From contig CM055095.1 of NCBI GenBank assembly GCA_029204225.1, positions 54,833,612-54,897,611 on the forward strand: DNA of 64,000 nucleotides. Direction: 5' to 3'. The number at the start of each line of letters is the position of its first letter. Position 1 is the stretch's first letter. Below the pieces are notes generated by a model, which was not told where the DNA came from, searched no databases, and saw only the letters and a list, made by a program, of their open reading frames with translations. The DNA comes from Diphasiastrum complanatum (taxonomy: Eukaryota > Streptophyta > Lycopodiopsida > Lycopodiales > Lycopodiaceae). Made by a program: the position numbers and the translations under genes. Shown piece after piece: positions 35,303 to 47,598 of the stretch.

Positions 35303-35830
35303 TGCTAGAAATGGTGAACTCGACAACCCTTTTTCAACAGTCTCAATTGTCGAGACATTCAAGTGAATTTGAGCTATCGACACATTCAGGTTCGGATTGT
35401 CGAATCACTCGAACACCTCGAACACTTGAACACCTCAACAATTCGAATCAGTCTACATACTCGACAATTACAACAGTCAACATATTCCACAAGAAAGTTT
35501 TGTTCAATTCCTACATAGGAAGAAAAAGAGAAATTCCACACAATTTCCTAGATTCAAGTGAACATATCTAGGAAAGTGCTAACTAGGAAAAGTGGAATGT
35601 TCCCTAGATTGACAAACTAGGGAATTGAAGAATAATAATCCCTATATAGGGAATTCAATCCTCAAAATTTCGAGATCACTCCCTATATAGGGAATTGCAG
35701 GATTATAATAGCTATATCGGGAATTCAATCCTCAATTTTTCCTAGATATTGCATTCCCTATATAGGAAATTGAGAACTAGAAAAAGTAGTGTTTCAAATT
35801 TCATGCTCACATCATAGAAATCCAAACCAT
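35303..35830 (+). repeat. Presumed Copia-5 3' LTR with internal repeats
   Basis: Begins TGCTAGAAATGG after the purine run. It contains several 'tcgaacac' and 'tcgacaat' words, and a decayed tandem repeat at 35,632-35,775 built on ccctatatagggaattcaat. The right boundary is uncertain. Confidence 0.45.
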
Positions 35831-36810
35831 CAGCACCAAATAGAGTGAACTTTACAAGAGTTGCAAGGGGATCTCCTCCAATGCCACTGCATTACAATTC
35901 TACTCCACAATCGCCTGTCAAGCACGTCTCCTACCCTGTTGTGGAGTCAAACATGCAGCCTGTGCGCCTCAGCACTTGCGCTTTCTGCAACTAAAGAACA
36001 TAGAACATGAATATATTTTTCAAAATTGAATTTGTCAGGAGTTCAGTAGTGCTTCAAATGTCGTGCTTATTACTGGGCATTCCAAGCAAGAGCAACTAAC
36101 ATGTATCTATTCTACAATGCAATAACAACTTGCCTCTAACCAAAAGATTGCTAAGGTTTCTTCTACCAAACTGTCAGAATACTTATATCAAAACGCTAGT
36201 TCTTACCTGGGGAAGTAAAGAAAAGAGTAGAGTAGTATGTTTCCCATAGGCCATCAATCTATAATGGGATAGTGACAAAGTCAGGAAACGACCATTAATA
36301 AGTAGAGTTTTGTAGGCTGCAACAAGGATTTTCATCCCGATTGAGGGAATGATCTGCTATACTCTGCGTCTAGAATATATACAACATTCAAATCGGTTAA
36401 AAAATATGCGTACCTCCTATTTTGAAGTGCAGCGTCATAGATGGAGTATCTCTGAAGGATGCGTACGCTCATACACTAAAGCAGGGGCCGCGAGAAAAAG
36501 GGAATACTTGACTGTAGACATTGTAAAATAGCTGCGATTAGAAAGGAAGAGCAGATTACAAAGCCTCTATCACAAGTTCAAACTAAACATTTATACTTTT
36601 CTGCTTTGTATGATGTATCCGAACTCATTCATGTGTGCTATAGAGCACGCTTTCACTTCATCAGAACAACAATGGATTTAAAAGCAACAAAGTGCAGCAT
36701 CAGAGTCAACTACAAAAGCCTCAGAACTCATTTCAAAAGAGCAAAAAGAAAATAATAGTGACCAGGGTGAACTAAAATCTCTTGTAGAGCTTGTGGAGTT
36801 GGCAGAAAGC
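35831..36810. other. Intergenic, no gene recognised
   Basis: Mixed-composition sequence without a protein-like frame. Confidence 0.35.
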
Positions 36811-37078
36811 TTACCATCGAGTGGAGGAAATCCGCAATCGAACAGTTAATGCGCCATAGCACTCGCCCACACACTCACGATCTGCATTAACATCCTTCAC
36901 ATGATAAACCTGGTTATGCTGCGAGTAGCAAGAATTGCCATCACTTTGCGCCCATAAATTTCCATGTTCGCCCTGTTTTCGCCTCGCCCTCTTTGTGAGG
37001 AGAGAAACCGTGAAGTAGAGAGGGCGGTAGAGCGAGCGAGGAAGCAAAATTGGCACCAATTTGAAAATTAATGAACCC
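36811..37078 (-). other. Unrecognised minus-strand frame with clustered cysteines
   Basis: The frame ends DGNSCYSQHNQVYHVKDVNA then DRECVGECYGALTVRLRI and a stop at 36,811. Local base composition is less AT-rich than the flanks, and the cysteine spacing looks non-random. No start, signal peptide or family can be assigned. It may be the last exon of a small gene or chance. Confidence 0.2.
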
Positions 37079-37084
37079 CGCAAA

Positions 37085-37103
37085 CCCCCCCCCCCCCCCC
37101 CCC
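37085..37103. repeat. Poly-C run
   Basis: Nineteen consecutive C bases. Confidence 0.95.
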
Positions 37104-37928
37104 AAGTACATGGTAACAAATTGCCCAACCATACACCTCTGGGGCATGCATAGGTTTCTCCTTGGCCCGAGCCATTGTTGGCTAGAGTTTAGCCGTGTCT
37201 TGAGACATCCTCCGTTGTGCAATGTAGGTACTCGATTCAATGATTGATGATCCAAGTGCATAAAAGAAGAATTCTTAGAAATGTGAATAAAAGTTTGTTG
37301 GCAGACAAATTTTCTATGAATTGTAATTTAGGCCTTAACCAGAAAGATTGCTCTAGTTCCGATTGTTCTATGCAACGTTGTTGGATCATCAATATTTTTA
37401 AGTTGAAGAATGAACTACACACAGCTCGTTCTCAGCGCACACATGAAATCTCGATTATATTGGACCAACATGCCGCTCATTTTCACCCATTTTTTTCCAC
37501 CTCACTTGACATGCTTCCATCCCTTGCTTCCTGCTCCTTGCTTTCAGACACCTATGGGTCCAACTATTCATGCAACCTTCACATGTGAAATTCGAGAAAA
37601 AATTTTGGGTTGGAAAACTTGAGCCACCCTACCTTAGGCTTTTGCCCTTTGGCATTTAGGCTGCCAAGGCCTGAGTGTTCCTCCCATCAGCCCACCTACG
37701 GGAGTAGACGAGGCACAGAACATTGAACATGGGAGAAACCCAGTGACTGAGCCTTTTGTCAACCCATGTTTCTTCTTTGCTTTTGGATCTTTGTAGGTAG
37801 AAAACTCATGTAGTCGAAGCTCCACTACAATGCCTTCACATATAAACTTCTTAAAGATTCCTTCTGCATTAAAATCACTCACTATAGCCTCACATTATGC
37901 CTAGAAACTGATGCCTTCCATTTGCTTA
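37104..37928. other. Intergenic sequence up to the cassette array
   Basis: No recognisable gene. Homology to the array begins at ggactccacccaatcc, about 37,925. Confidence 0.35.
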
Positions 37929-38623
37929 CGGACTCCACCCAATCCATCATAGACTCATGCCATGATGCTCATCAATTAACACAAACATGAGCAAGACTAC
38001 ATGGCTATACTGCTCTTGGAAAAAGCCAGGTCTAGGATTATCCTGAACTCCCATAATAGTTGATGATCAGAGAGAGAGAGTGAGATAGAAATTCTAATGT
38101 GGTCATCATAGCACATTTTGATCTTGCCATGGCCCCAACTGTTGTCCTAGCCACCTACCAAGTTCCAAGGTTCTTAGATGGCCTTTCAAAAACTCTCGAA
38201 TAGTGGGAATGTCATTCAATCTTTCCACGTTCCCAAAACTGAGTTTTCTCACATGTAGGCATCAACTTAGAACTGATTCGAATCATAAACGTCAAATTTG
38301 TGGTGTCTCATATGATAATGGGTCAAGGCTATCTTGTAGATTAAGGATCAAACTACATCTATCTTGAGTAATAGACATCAAATTTGAGTTGTACCTATCA
38401 CCCCTCCCATGAAATATTCACTCAACTCCCTACTCATGCAACATTTCGCTCTCTTCATACCAAAGCATAAAAGAGAGAAGTGCACCCTCCCTCACACTTT
38501 CTTGAGTGTATCCAAAATAGGAGAAGGAGCTTGGACTTTGGAGCTTCCATCACCACTCTCAGTCCACTATCATTTTTGCTAATAGTGGAACTTCATCACA
38601 ATGGAAGTGCCTCTATGTTTTGG

Positions 38624-38628
<5 letters not shown>

Positions 38629-38676
<48 letters not shown>
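38629..38676. repeat. (CT)n tract in unit 1
   Basis: About 24 repeats. The allelic position in unit 3 (45,841) has about 47, and unit 2 has lost the region. Confidence 0.97.
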
Positions 38677-38679
<3 letters not shown>

Positions 38680-39479
38680 CAAACATCTCTATCCATTACT
38701 CAGTCTACTCTTCCCCCCTTCCACCTAGCCTAGTCAATTCTCCAATTAGCCTACCCTCTCCTCCCTCCATTAACCAGCCTACCCTAACTAACTCCCAATA
38801 TACAATTGCATGTTTATTACCAAGAGTCTTGAAATTTTGAATTTTAAATTCTGATTCAATCATGAAGGAAATATTAAGTTTTCTTTATCTTTGAAGGTCA
38901 ACTTGTCATTTATTTGCATGAATGGTGGATTGCGCAAGAGTTGTGGGAAAGGAAAAGTTTGAAACTCATTGTTGGAAAATTTACCCATGACCAACTTTTG
39001 TTGGTGGTCTTTTCATTACAACAATTGTACCCCTCTATGCACTTGCATTTGTGGATGATTTCATAAGATGTGGTTCATTAGCTGATTTGTTATCAGGGTT
39101 TTATGTACATACAATTTTTTATTAGTCTTGTTACGATATCTTAACTCCAATGAATTCCTTTCACATGCAAGGGGTATATGAATGTTTATTTGGCCTTTTG
39201 TCAAGTAAGTATCACAGGTTCCAGCTAGATTCATTGTTGTTTTGTCATTCGAGGACTTTTAGCCCCATTCAACTTACTTGCCCCCACACAAATCTACTTG
39301 CAAGAGTCATGTATTAAGTCATGTAATTTCAGTGTCCTAAACTCAAAGATGTTCAATTCTTGACCTCTCTATACTCTTGCATCTTTGGATGATTACATAA
39401 GATGTGGTTAATTAGTTGATTTGTTATAATGTTTCTATGTACATACAAATTATAATTGGTATTGTAATGATATCTCAGT

Positions 39480-39657
39480 GCATGAGTCTCGAACAATGCT
39501 GAAATGGATAAACTGACTAATGTGGGATGATTAGGTTTGGAATCAGCCTCTATTTATATACACGGGGTCCAGTCTTGCAATATGTGCTGTGGTGAAGGCT
39601 CAAGCGCTACTTTTAAACCCACCTAGGCCTTTCTTAGAAATGCCATCTTGTTTGGAA
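39480..39657 (-). promoter_or_regulatory. Orphan cassette promoter and first exon
   Basis: Matches the promoter and non-coding first exon of the unit 2 gene (about 44,958-45,144), including the TATA box at about 39,551-39,560. No coding exon follows, so transcription would run into AT-rich unit 1 sequence. Confidence 0.6.
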
Positions 39658-41340
39658 CTCCACCCAATCCATCATAGACTCATGCCATGATGCTCATCAA
39701 TTAACACAAACATGAGCAAGACTACATGGCTATACTGCTCTTGGAAAAAACCAGGTCTAGGATTATCCTAAACTCCCACAATAGTTGATGATCAGAGAGA
39801 GAGAGAGAGAGAGCGAGATAGAAATTCTAATGTGGTCATCATAGCACATTTTGATCTTGCCATGACCCCAACTGTTGTTCTAGCCACCTACCGAGTTCCA
39901 AGGTTCTTAGATGGGAATGTCATTCAATCTTTCCACGTTCCCAAAACTGAGTTTTCTGACATGTAGGCATCAACTTAGAACTGATTCGAGTCATAAACAT
40001 CAAATTTGTGGTGTCTCATATGATAATGGGTCAAGGCTATCTTGTAGCTTAAGAATCAAACTACATCGATCTTGAGTAATAGACATCAAATTTGAGTTGT
40101 ACCTATCACCCCCCCCCCCATAGAATATTCACTCAACTCCCTACTCATGCAACATTTCACTCTCTTCATACCAAAGCATAAAAGAGAGAAGTGCACCCTC
40201 CCTCACACTTTCTTGAGTGTATCCAAAATAGGAGAAGGAGCTTGGACTTTGGAGCTTCCATCACCACTCTTAGTCCACTATCCGACACAAATCTACTTGC
40301 AAGAGTCATGTATTAAGTCACGTAATTTTAGTGTCCTAAACTCAAAGATATTCAATTCTTGACCCCTCTATACTCTTGCATCTATGGATGATTGCATAAG
40401 ATGTGGTTAATTAGTTGATTTGTTATAATGTTTTTATGTACATACAAATTATAATTGGTATTGTAATGATATCTCAACTTCAATCAATTCCTTTCTCATG
40501 CAAGTGTTATATGAATGTACATTTGGCCTTTTGTCAAGTTGGGTTTTGCATGATCCATCTAGATTCATTGTTGTTGTGTCATTTGGGGACTTTTAGCCCC
40601 ATTCAACTTACTTGCCCCTATGTGAATCTACTTGCAAGGGTCATTTATCAAGTAACAATGTTCAATTTCATTAAGTTAGATCACTCACTTCAATATGTCA
40701 AGTGATAAAGACCAAAATTAGGTGCCTGTCATCAAATTAAAGCTACCTCAAAATATGCATGAAATTTGCGACATCTAAATTTCTAAAACTTGATCGTTGT
40801 TTAAGTTTGATTACTTGATGTGCAATCTTGATTTCAATCACTCAATGGGATATGTCGATTGATAAAAATCCAAAATACAAGTTTGGCACTAAACACTCTC
40901 AAGTGATATACAAATCTGGGTTATTTACATTTTCAGAACTTGAAGTTTCTAAAGCTCAATCAATAAGTGAGCAATCTAGAGTGATATGAGCTAAAAACAA
41001 GTTGTCTTTAGTGATAGAAATCAAATTTAAGCTATCTTGGATAAGGATCAATTCCATCCATAACATATTGAGATCAAGGAACCTGAAATTCATAAAGCCA
41101 ATACTGGTAAAATTTAATCTTTGGATGATCCATGTCAAAGAAAAATATTATCATTATATTTCAACAGAGGCATCAAAGTGAAGATATCTGAAGTGATAGA
41201 CATTAAATGTAAGATACTTTGAGTGATGATACATGTCAAGTTCCTTGAAAACGAGTTGAACTTGAGCAATTTGAATGTCCTAAATTCAACAATGTTCAAT
41301 AAAATATATCAAGTGATAGTAATCACAACTACATGTCAAG

Positions 41341-42680
41341 CACCAACAATCCGTAAGTTAATGGTGACTATAAGGGAATTGGGGCCCTTATGTGTACATG
41401 GTCATAATTAATTGTTGTAGGCCTAAACACTTGATGGTGGATTTGTATGGGTCTATCACTGAGTCATTGGGGAACTGGATGACATGGCCTAGGTAGGCTG
41501 TAGAGGTGTCCAGTGAGGGGTCATAGTGCACTACTAGTGGTGCATGGGCCTTGGAGGTCATAAGTATACCTGCTAAGCTCTCACGAGTGTATGCTTGATA
41601 GCATGACCGGTGGCAAGATGCTACTGGTATGATGCCTCATTCCTTGATTGTGATTGATCCATAGCTTGGGGGCTAGATCCGTTGGATCTAGATCTGGTTG
41701 GGATGGTTTGTCCACCATCAGGTTCCCTTGTGTTGCTTGTGATTGGCATGCTTAGAATAGAATTCTTGGAATAGGACTTTATATTGGTATCACAGCCAGG
41801 TTTTGATCCTGTTGCAGATGGAAAAGTGTCCCTAATGAAGTAAATGGCAACACAAGTGAATTGAAAACTAGAAATTTACTTCCTGAAAACCAATATGAAG
41901 TGTCTAAAAATCAAACCAATTGAATACCAAATAGAACACATACCACACAACCGATTACACTTCAAACAAGGAAATCTACCGCGATTACACTCTTATGATA
42001 TGGTATGGTCTCTGGAATCTGGAGAGTTGGGATTTGTGAATCATAACTCAGATTCTAGGGAATAACTAATCCATAGAAGAGGACTGTGTTCATGGTAAAT
42101 TACCTTAGAAGAATAAACAAGATAGTGGAATTTTGGTAATGACTGGCCATCTTACCAAATCGACTATGTTTATTTGGGTAAAAACTAGAGTATCTGTTTT
42201 GGCTTTACGGATTACCAAAGTGGCATTATGAACATTTGCGATTCAAAGTTCGTTGGTCGCTTTTGGTCAGCCATATTTGCTAAACTAGAGATGACTTTGA
42301 GATTAAAGTTATTCTGATCATTGGTAGTTACATTCTTTTATTGAGTATAGGACAAGAATCCGATGAATAATGATTGACGAATCATAGTTTAGATTCTTGT
42401 TATACTTGATCGTTTAAAAGAAGGATTACCCGCATGATCAGAAGATCGGATAGGATTTGTATTTGTATTTTGATAGCAATATCCTCGGAGAGCGAGGTAT
42501 CCTTGATGGAGATTGATTTATAGTGAGCATTTGGCTACCGGTTATAGCCTTATGTGCGGATTTGAACCTATATCACCCATCGTGGTTGAGACTTGGTCGA
42601 TCAAGTTTCAGTAAGTCGCGGATTTCCTACATGATATGTAGGAAATACTACAGATTGCACGTGAAAATGTCCAGTGTGCC
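41341..42680 (+). mobile_element. Chromovirus remnant in unit 2
   Basis: A 5' LTR missing its first roughly 55 bases, then primer site TGGTATCACAGCC at 41,785, a leader, and the integrase fragment ending at ARENVQC. Integrase end, chromodomain, polypurine tract and 3' LTR are deleted, and the break joins directly to the gene's downstream region at about 42,680. Confidence 0.75.
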
Positions 42681-42689
42681 ATTCTTCCA

Positions 42690-43120
42690 GCATTGCCTGT
42701 GTCGTATAAGCTTGTTCGGTTGTGACATTGTTTGTGATCAATTCACATTGGTCTGTGTAGGTCCTGCATTCCGCATCATCATCATTCATTCACACATTGG
42801 AGTCAAGGGTGTTGGCTCAATTGGTTATCTTGACATCCAAAGTTTCTTTGGTCTCAAGTTCGAGACTTCCCTTGAAAACCAAGAAGCATTCACACATTGA
42901 TACACTATTTGCATTGTGAGAAGTACGACCAATGTATTTTCTAGAAGAGAGATTTTTCTATGATATTAAAGTAGAGGATATTATTGCATCTGATGGTATT
43001 TATCAGTATTTGGCTACGGGAATTCGTATATTGATGACCATACATGATTGGTACATTTGTGCTGCGTACAATTGTAAGTGTAAGAAAGATGACATTTCAT
43101 TGATGATCGCTGAAGTGTGA
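42690..43120 (+). other. Conserved short frames opposite the cysteine-rich gene
   Basis: Two plus-strand frames (FGCDIVCDQFTLVCVGPAFR to AFTH, then MYFLEERFFYDIKVEDIIAS to MIAEV at 43,120) are open in units 2 and 3. The first is also open in copy A. They lie in what should be the 3' flank of the cysteine-rich gene. No family is recognised. Conservation alone is weak evidence because the copies are nearly identical. Confidence 0.25.
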
Positions 43121-43377
43121 GCTAATGGGGGTGTGTGCAGCTATAGTGGATTGGTTGCTCGATAGTGTAATTGAATATCTCGAGCCTCCTTTTGCATGAA
43201 ACAACGTTCACGGTTTATTCTGTAAAGATATAAACAACATCTACAAATGTTTAGAGTATAAACGTATAGAACATCAGCAAGTACATATATTAGTAAGTAC
43301 AAGCTACCCACCTGTTTCTTGTTTTGTTTTCACTGTTGCTATGTGAATCTTGTGTCACTAATCACATCAGACTATTG

Positions 43378-44257
43378 CTATCTTATTACGTAGGCTCCAT
43401 TAAGCAAGTACTGAATCAGGAAACCATTGGGATCTTCTGGCCCCTGGGGATCATAATACATATATGCCCCACTTTAGCTTTGGAAGAATGCTATTTAGCT
43501 AACACACACAGAACGCCAGCAGTTATAAATACTTGAAACTCATTTTTCTGGGGGTTTTTGTTGCTACTCACTTTCATCATACTATTACTGCCTGGTTTTT
43601 TTGTTACGTGTTGACCAGATATATAAGGATCTGATATTGTTGGGGACATATTCACAACTTTAACTCCAGATGTCAGATGTGCACCTCGTTCTTTGAGCCA
43701 GTTCACTTTCTCTGCATCGTGAACACTTTCAAGCTGCGACAACATATCTTTTGCGTTGTCCGTCTTCAGAATCCATGCACCCTTGGAGAAGTCCTTCGTA
43801 TAGATGATACCATTGGGAGCGACGGTGGAAGCGCAACGCGTGGCTTTGTTTTCATTTTGAGAGATAAATGATGATGATGTTGTTGTCGTTGCATCAGTCC
43901 AGCCGCAATGGTTATTCCAAACAGCGCCACTAAACGAACCACCAATATGACACCAGCCGCTGGGCCCATTTCCGCTCCCCACTTGTGTAGTGCATCCACC
44001 ATCACGAAAAACAAAGCCCGTCTGACAACTCGCAAGATCTCTGATCAAAATAGATCCTGTATTTCCAAAGTCGCAACATATTGCTTGACCGATACCTGCA
44101 AACGTATAGCCCGAATCGAACCACTACACTGATTACTGTCGCTGAAACCAACGATGTCTACAGCCTCCATAATCTGGCTCCCCATGAATAAAGCCAGCAC
44201 CACCAGATACAAGCCGATGACATGAATCTTTCCGTTGACAAGCGAGTGCTTCTCCAT
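43378..44257 (-). pseudogene. Secreted cysteine-rich protein, unit 2 copy (most complete)
   Basis: Gene structure is TATA box at 45,037-45,047, a non-coding first exon ending at 44,911, a 646-base 5'-UTR intron (44,910-44,265), a main exon from 44,264 with ATG at 44,257, donor AAA/GTGAGT at 43,572/43,571, and a last exon 43,443-43,378. The signal peptide core is VIGLYLVVLALFMGS. The mature part has about eight Cys in its first half (AICCDF, ASCQTGFVFRDGGC, GPSGWCHIGG, WNNHCGW, TRCAST), then a Cys-free C-terminal half with a charged helix-like stretch (MLSQLESVHDAEKVNWLKER). The only lesion is a frame break at about 44,121-44,130, shared with copy A. Family unknown; a small secreted apoplastic protein is the likeliest class. 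Confidence 0.62.
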
Positions 44258-45036
44258 CGAGTACCTGTGCAGAGTACAATAAATGAGTAACTCAAACGAT
44301 AAAAACCCATGCGATCGATTTATCCAGGATCTTCTTAATAGAACTAAGAATATACGATACTATTCTGTTCTCCAATCATGACATTTGGATTCTTGATAAA
44401 TTTTAGAGTCGAGCGTTCTGTTCTCATAAAACTTATCTTTCTGACATGTAGCTCATAGTGAATCCATGAGCTATACTACTAATCCACATGCTACTTCACT
44501 CCAGGTAGGAGTTTCAGAAAACATTTTTGAGGTGTCCCCATGCAAAGATCAAAACAATGTGCGTGAGTTTAGAATGCTTGCGTTGAGCAAAATAGTAGCT
44601 AAGCCTAGAGCAAGTGATCTGTTCCAATAACCGATCATGCAATGGCCAAGCCCAAAATCTGAATTAGAACAGGTAGCTGATACGTGCAATCATACATATG
44701 AGGAAATTTTCATCAACCCCACAACCATGCAAGTAATAATATCCATACAACAAGAGGAATGGTATCTTATAGACATAGTTTTACATGACGCAAAAATTAG
44801 GACATTCAAGAGAAAAAAAATACTGTGAAACAATTTTCATATGCTCTTACTGCAACATGCAGCATGTTACATAGCTTTTGCAGCAAATCAAACTGCATTT
44901 TATGTCTAACCTGAGATCAAATAGAAGTGATATGAGTGTCTTGATACCCAGGTAGCTAGCTTCAGTGCATGAGTCTCGAACAATGCTGAAATGGATAAAC
45001 TGACTGATGTGGGATAATTAGGTTTGGAATCAGCCT

Positions 45037-45047
45037 CTATTTATATA
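45037..45047 (-). promoter_or_regulatory. TATA box of the unit 2 cysteine-rich gene
   Basis: TATATAAATAG on the minus strand, with surrounding bases identical to copy A, upstream of a conserved 5'-UTR exon. Confidence 0.6.
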
Positions 45048-45833
45048 CACGGGGTCCAGTCTTGCAATATGTGCTGTGGTGAAGACTCAAGAGCTACTTT
45101 TAAACCCACCTAGGCCTTTCTTAGAAACGCCATCTTGTCTGGAACTCCACCCAATCCATCATAGACTCATGCCATGATGCTCATCAATTAACACAAACAT
45201 GAGCAAGACTACATGGCTATACTGCTCTTGGAAAAAACCAGGTCTAGGATTATCCTAAACTCCCACAATAGTTGATGATCAGAGAGAGAGAGAGCGACAT
45301 AGAAATTCTAATGTGGTCATCATAGCACATTTTGATCTTGCCATGGCCCCAACTGTTGTCCTAGCCACCTACCGAGTTCCAAGGTTCTTAGATGGCCTTT
45401 CAAAAACTCTCGAATAGTGGGAATGTCATTCAATCTTTCCACGTTCCCAAAACTGAGTTTTCTCACATGTAGGCATCAACTTAAAACTGATTCGAATCAT
45501 AAACGTCAAATTTGTGGTGTCTCATATGATAATGGGTCAAGGCTATCTTGTAGCTTAAGGATCAAACTACATCTATCTTGAGTAATAGACATCAAATTTG
45601 AGTTGTACCTATCACTCCTCCCATGAAATATTCACTCAACTCCCTACTCATGCAACATTTCACTCTCTTCATACCAAAGCATAAAAGAGAGAAGTGCACC
45701 CTCCCTCACACTTTCTTGAGTGTATCCAAAATAGGAGAAGGAGCTTGGACTTTGGAGCTTCCATCACCACTTTTAGTCCACTATCATTTTTGCTAATAGT
45801 GGAACTTCATCACAATGGAAGTGCCTCTATGTT

Positions 45834-45937
<104 letters not shown>

Positions 45938-47598
45938 CAAACATCTCTATCCATTACTCAGTCTACTCTTCCCCCCTTCCACCTAGCCTAGTCAATTCTC
46001 CAATTAGCCTACCCTCTCCTCCCTCCATTAACCAGCCTACCCTAACTAACTCCCAATATACAATTGCATGTTTATTACCAAGAGTCTTGAAATTTTGAAT
46101 TTTGAATTTTGATTCATTCTTGAAGGAAATATTAAGTTTTCTTTATCTTTAAAGGTCAACTTGTCATTTATTTGCATGAATGGTGGATTGCGCTAGGGTT
46201 GTGGGAAAGGAAAAGTTTGAAACTCATTGTTGGAAAATTGTACCCCTCTATGCACTTGCATTTGTGGATGATTTCATAAGATGTGGTTAAGTAGCTGATT
46301 TGTTATCAGGGTTTTATGTACATACAATTTTTTATTAGTCTTGTTACGATATCTTAACTCCAATGAATTCCTTTCACATGCAAGGGGTATATGAATGTCT
46401 ATTTGGCCTTTTGTCAAGTAAGTTTCACAGGTTCCATCTAGATTTATTGTTGTTGTGTCATTCAAGGACTTTTAGCCCCATTCAACTTACTTGCCCCGAC
46501 ACAAATCTACTTGCAAGAGTCATGTATTAAGTCATGTAATTTTAGTGTCCTAAACTCAAAGATATTCAATTCTTGACCCCTCTATACTCTTGCATCTATG
46601 GATGATTGCATAAGATGTGGTTAATTAGTTGATTTGTTATAATGTTTTTATGTACATACAAATTATAATTGGTATTGTAATGATATCTCAACTTCAATCA
46701 ATTCCTTTCTCATGCAAGTGTTATATGAATGTACATTTGGCCTTTTGTCAAGTTGGGTTTTGCATGATCCATCTAGATTCATTGTTGTTGTGTCATTTGG
46801 GGACTTTTAGCCCCATTCAACTTACTTGCCCCTATGTGAATCTACTTGCAAGGGTCATTTATCAAGTAACAATGTTCAATTTCATTAAGTTAGATCACTC
46901 ACTTCAATATGCCAAGTGATAAAGACCAAAATTGGGTGCCTGTCATCAAATTAAAGCTACCTCAAAATATGCATGAAATTTGCGACATCTAAATTTCTAA
47001 AACTTGATCGTTGTTTAAGTTTGATTACTTGATGTGCAATCTTGATTTCAATCACTCAATGGGATATGTCGATTGATAAAAATCCAAAATACAAGTTTGG
47101 CACTAAACACTCTCAAGTGATATACAAATCTGGGTTATTTACATTTTCAGAACTTGAAGTTTCTAAAGCTCAATCAATAAGTGAGCAATCTAGAGTGATA
47201 TGAGCTAAAAACAAGTTGTCTTTAGTGATAGAAATCAAATTTAAGCTATCTTGGATAAGGATCGATTCCATCCATAACATATTGAGATCAAGGAACCTGA
47301 AATTCATAAAGCCAATACTGGTAAAATTTAATCTTTGGATGATCCATGTCAAAGAAAAATATTATCATTATATTTCAACAGAGGCATCAAAGAAAAGATA
47401 TCTGAAGTGATAGACATTAAATGTAAGATACATTGAGTGATGATACATGTCAAGTTCCTTGAAAAGGAGTTGAACTTGAGCAATTTGAATGTCCTAAATT
47501 CAAAAATGTTCAAATTATATGACTCAATGAAATATATCAAGTGATATTTATCACAACTACATGTCAAGCATCAAATTCGAATTTTCTTGGGTAATATG

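Larger units (their letters stand above)
37929..39657 (-). repeat. Cassette array unit 1 (internally deleted)
   Basis: Starts with the same AT-rich tail as units 2 and 3, including a (CT)n tract. At about 39,479 ('gatatctca') it jumps to the promoter end of the cassette ('gtgcatgagtctcgaac'), skipping about 5 kb that includes the cysteine-rich coding exons and the chromovirus. Only 'tca' is shared at the breakpoint. Confidence 0.85.
39658..45144 (-). repeat. Cassette array unit 2
   Basis: About 5.5 kb. The unit junctions are at 'ccatcttgt.tggaa/ctccaccc' (39,657 and 45,144). It lacks a 710-bp stretch with the (CT)n tract that unit 3 has at about 45,784-46,494. It carries the most complete copy of the cysteine-rich gene and, in the opposite sense, a chromovirus remnant. 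Confidence 0.85.

Noticed and set aside
35632-35775. Repeats at 35.6 kb considered as a CRISPR-like array
   Set aside because: Repeats are degenerate, adjacent and without unique spacers, and the genome is eukaryotic.
36941-37261. Glycine-rich frame on the minus strand
   Set aside because: The glycines come from the poly-C run.
40415-40705. 96-codon frame open in copy A and units 2 and 3
   Set aside because: The copies are almost identical, so shared openness is no evidence of selection; no domain or initiation context is seen.
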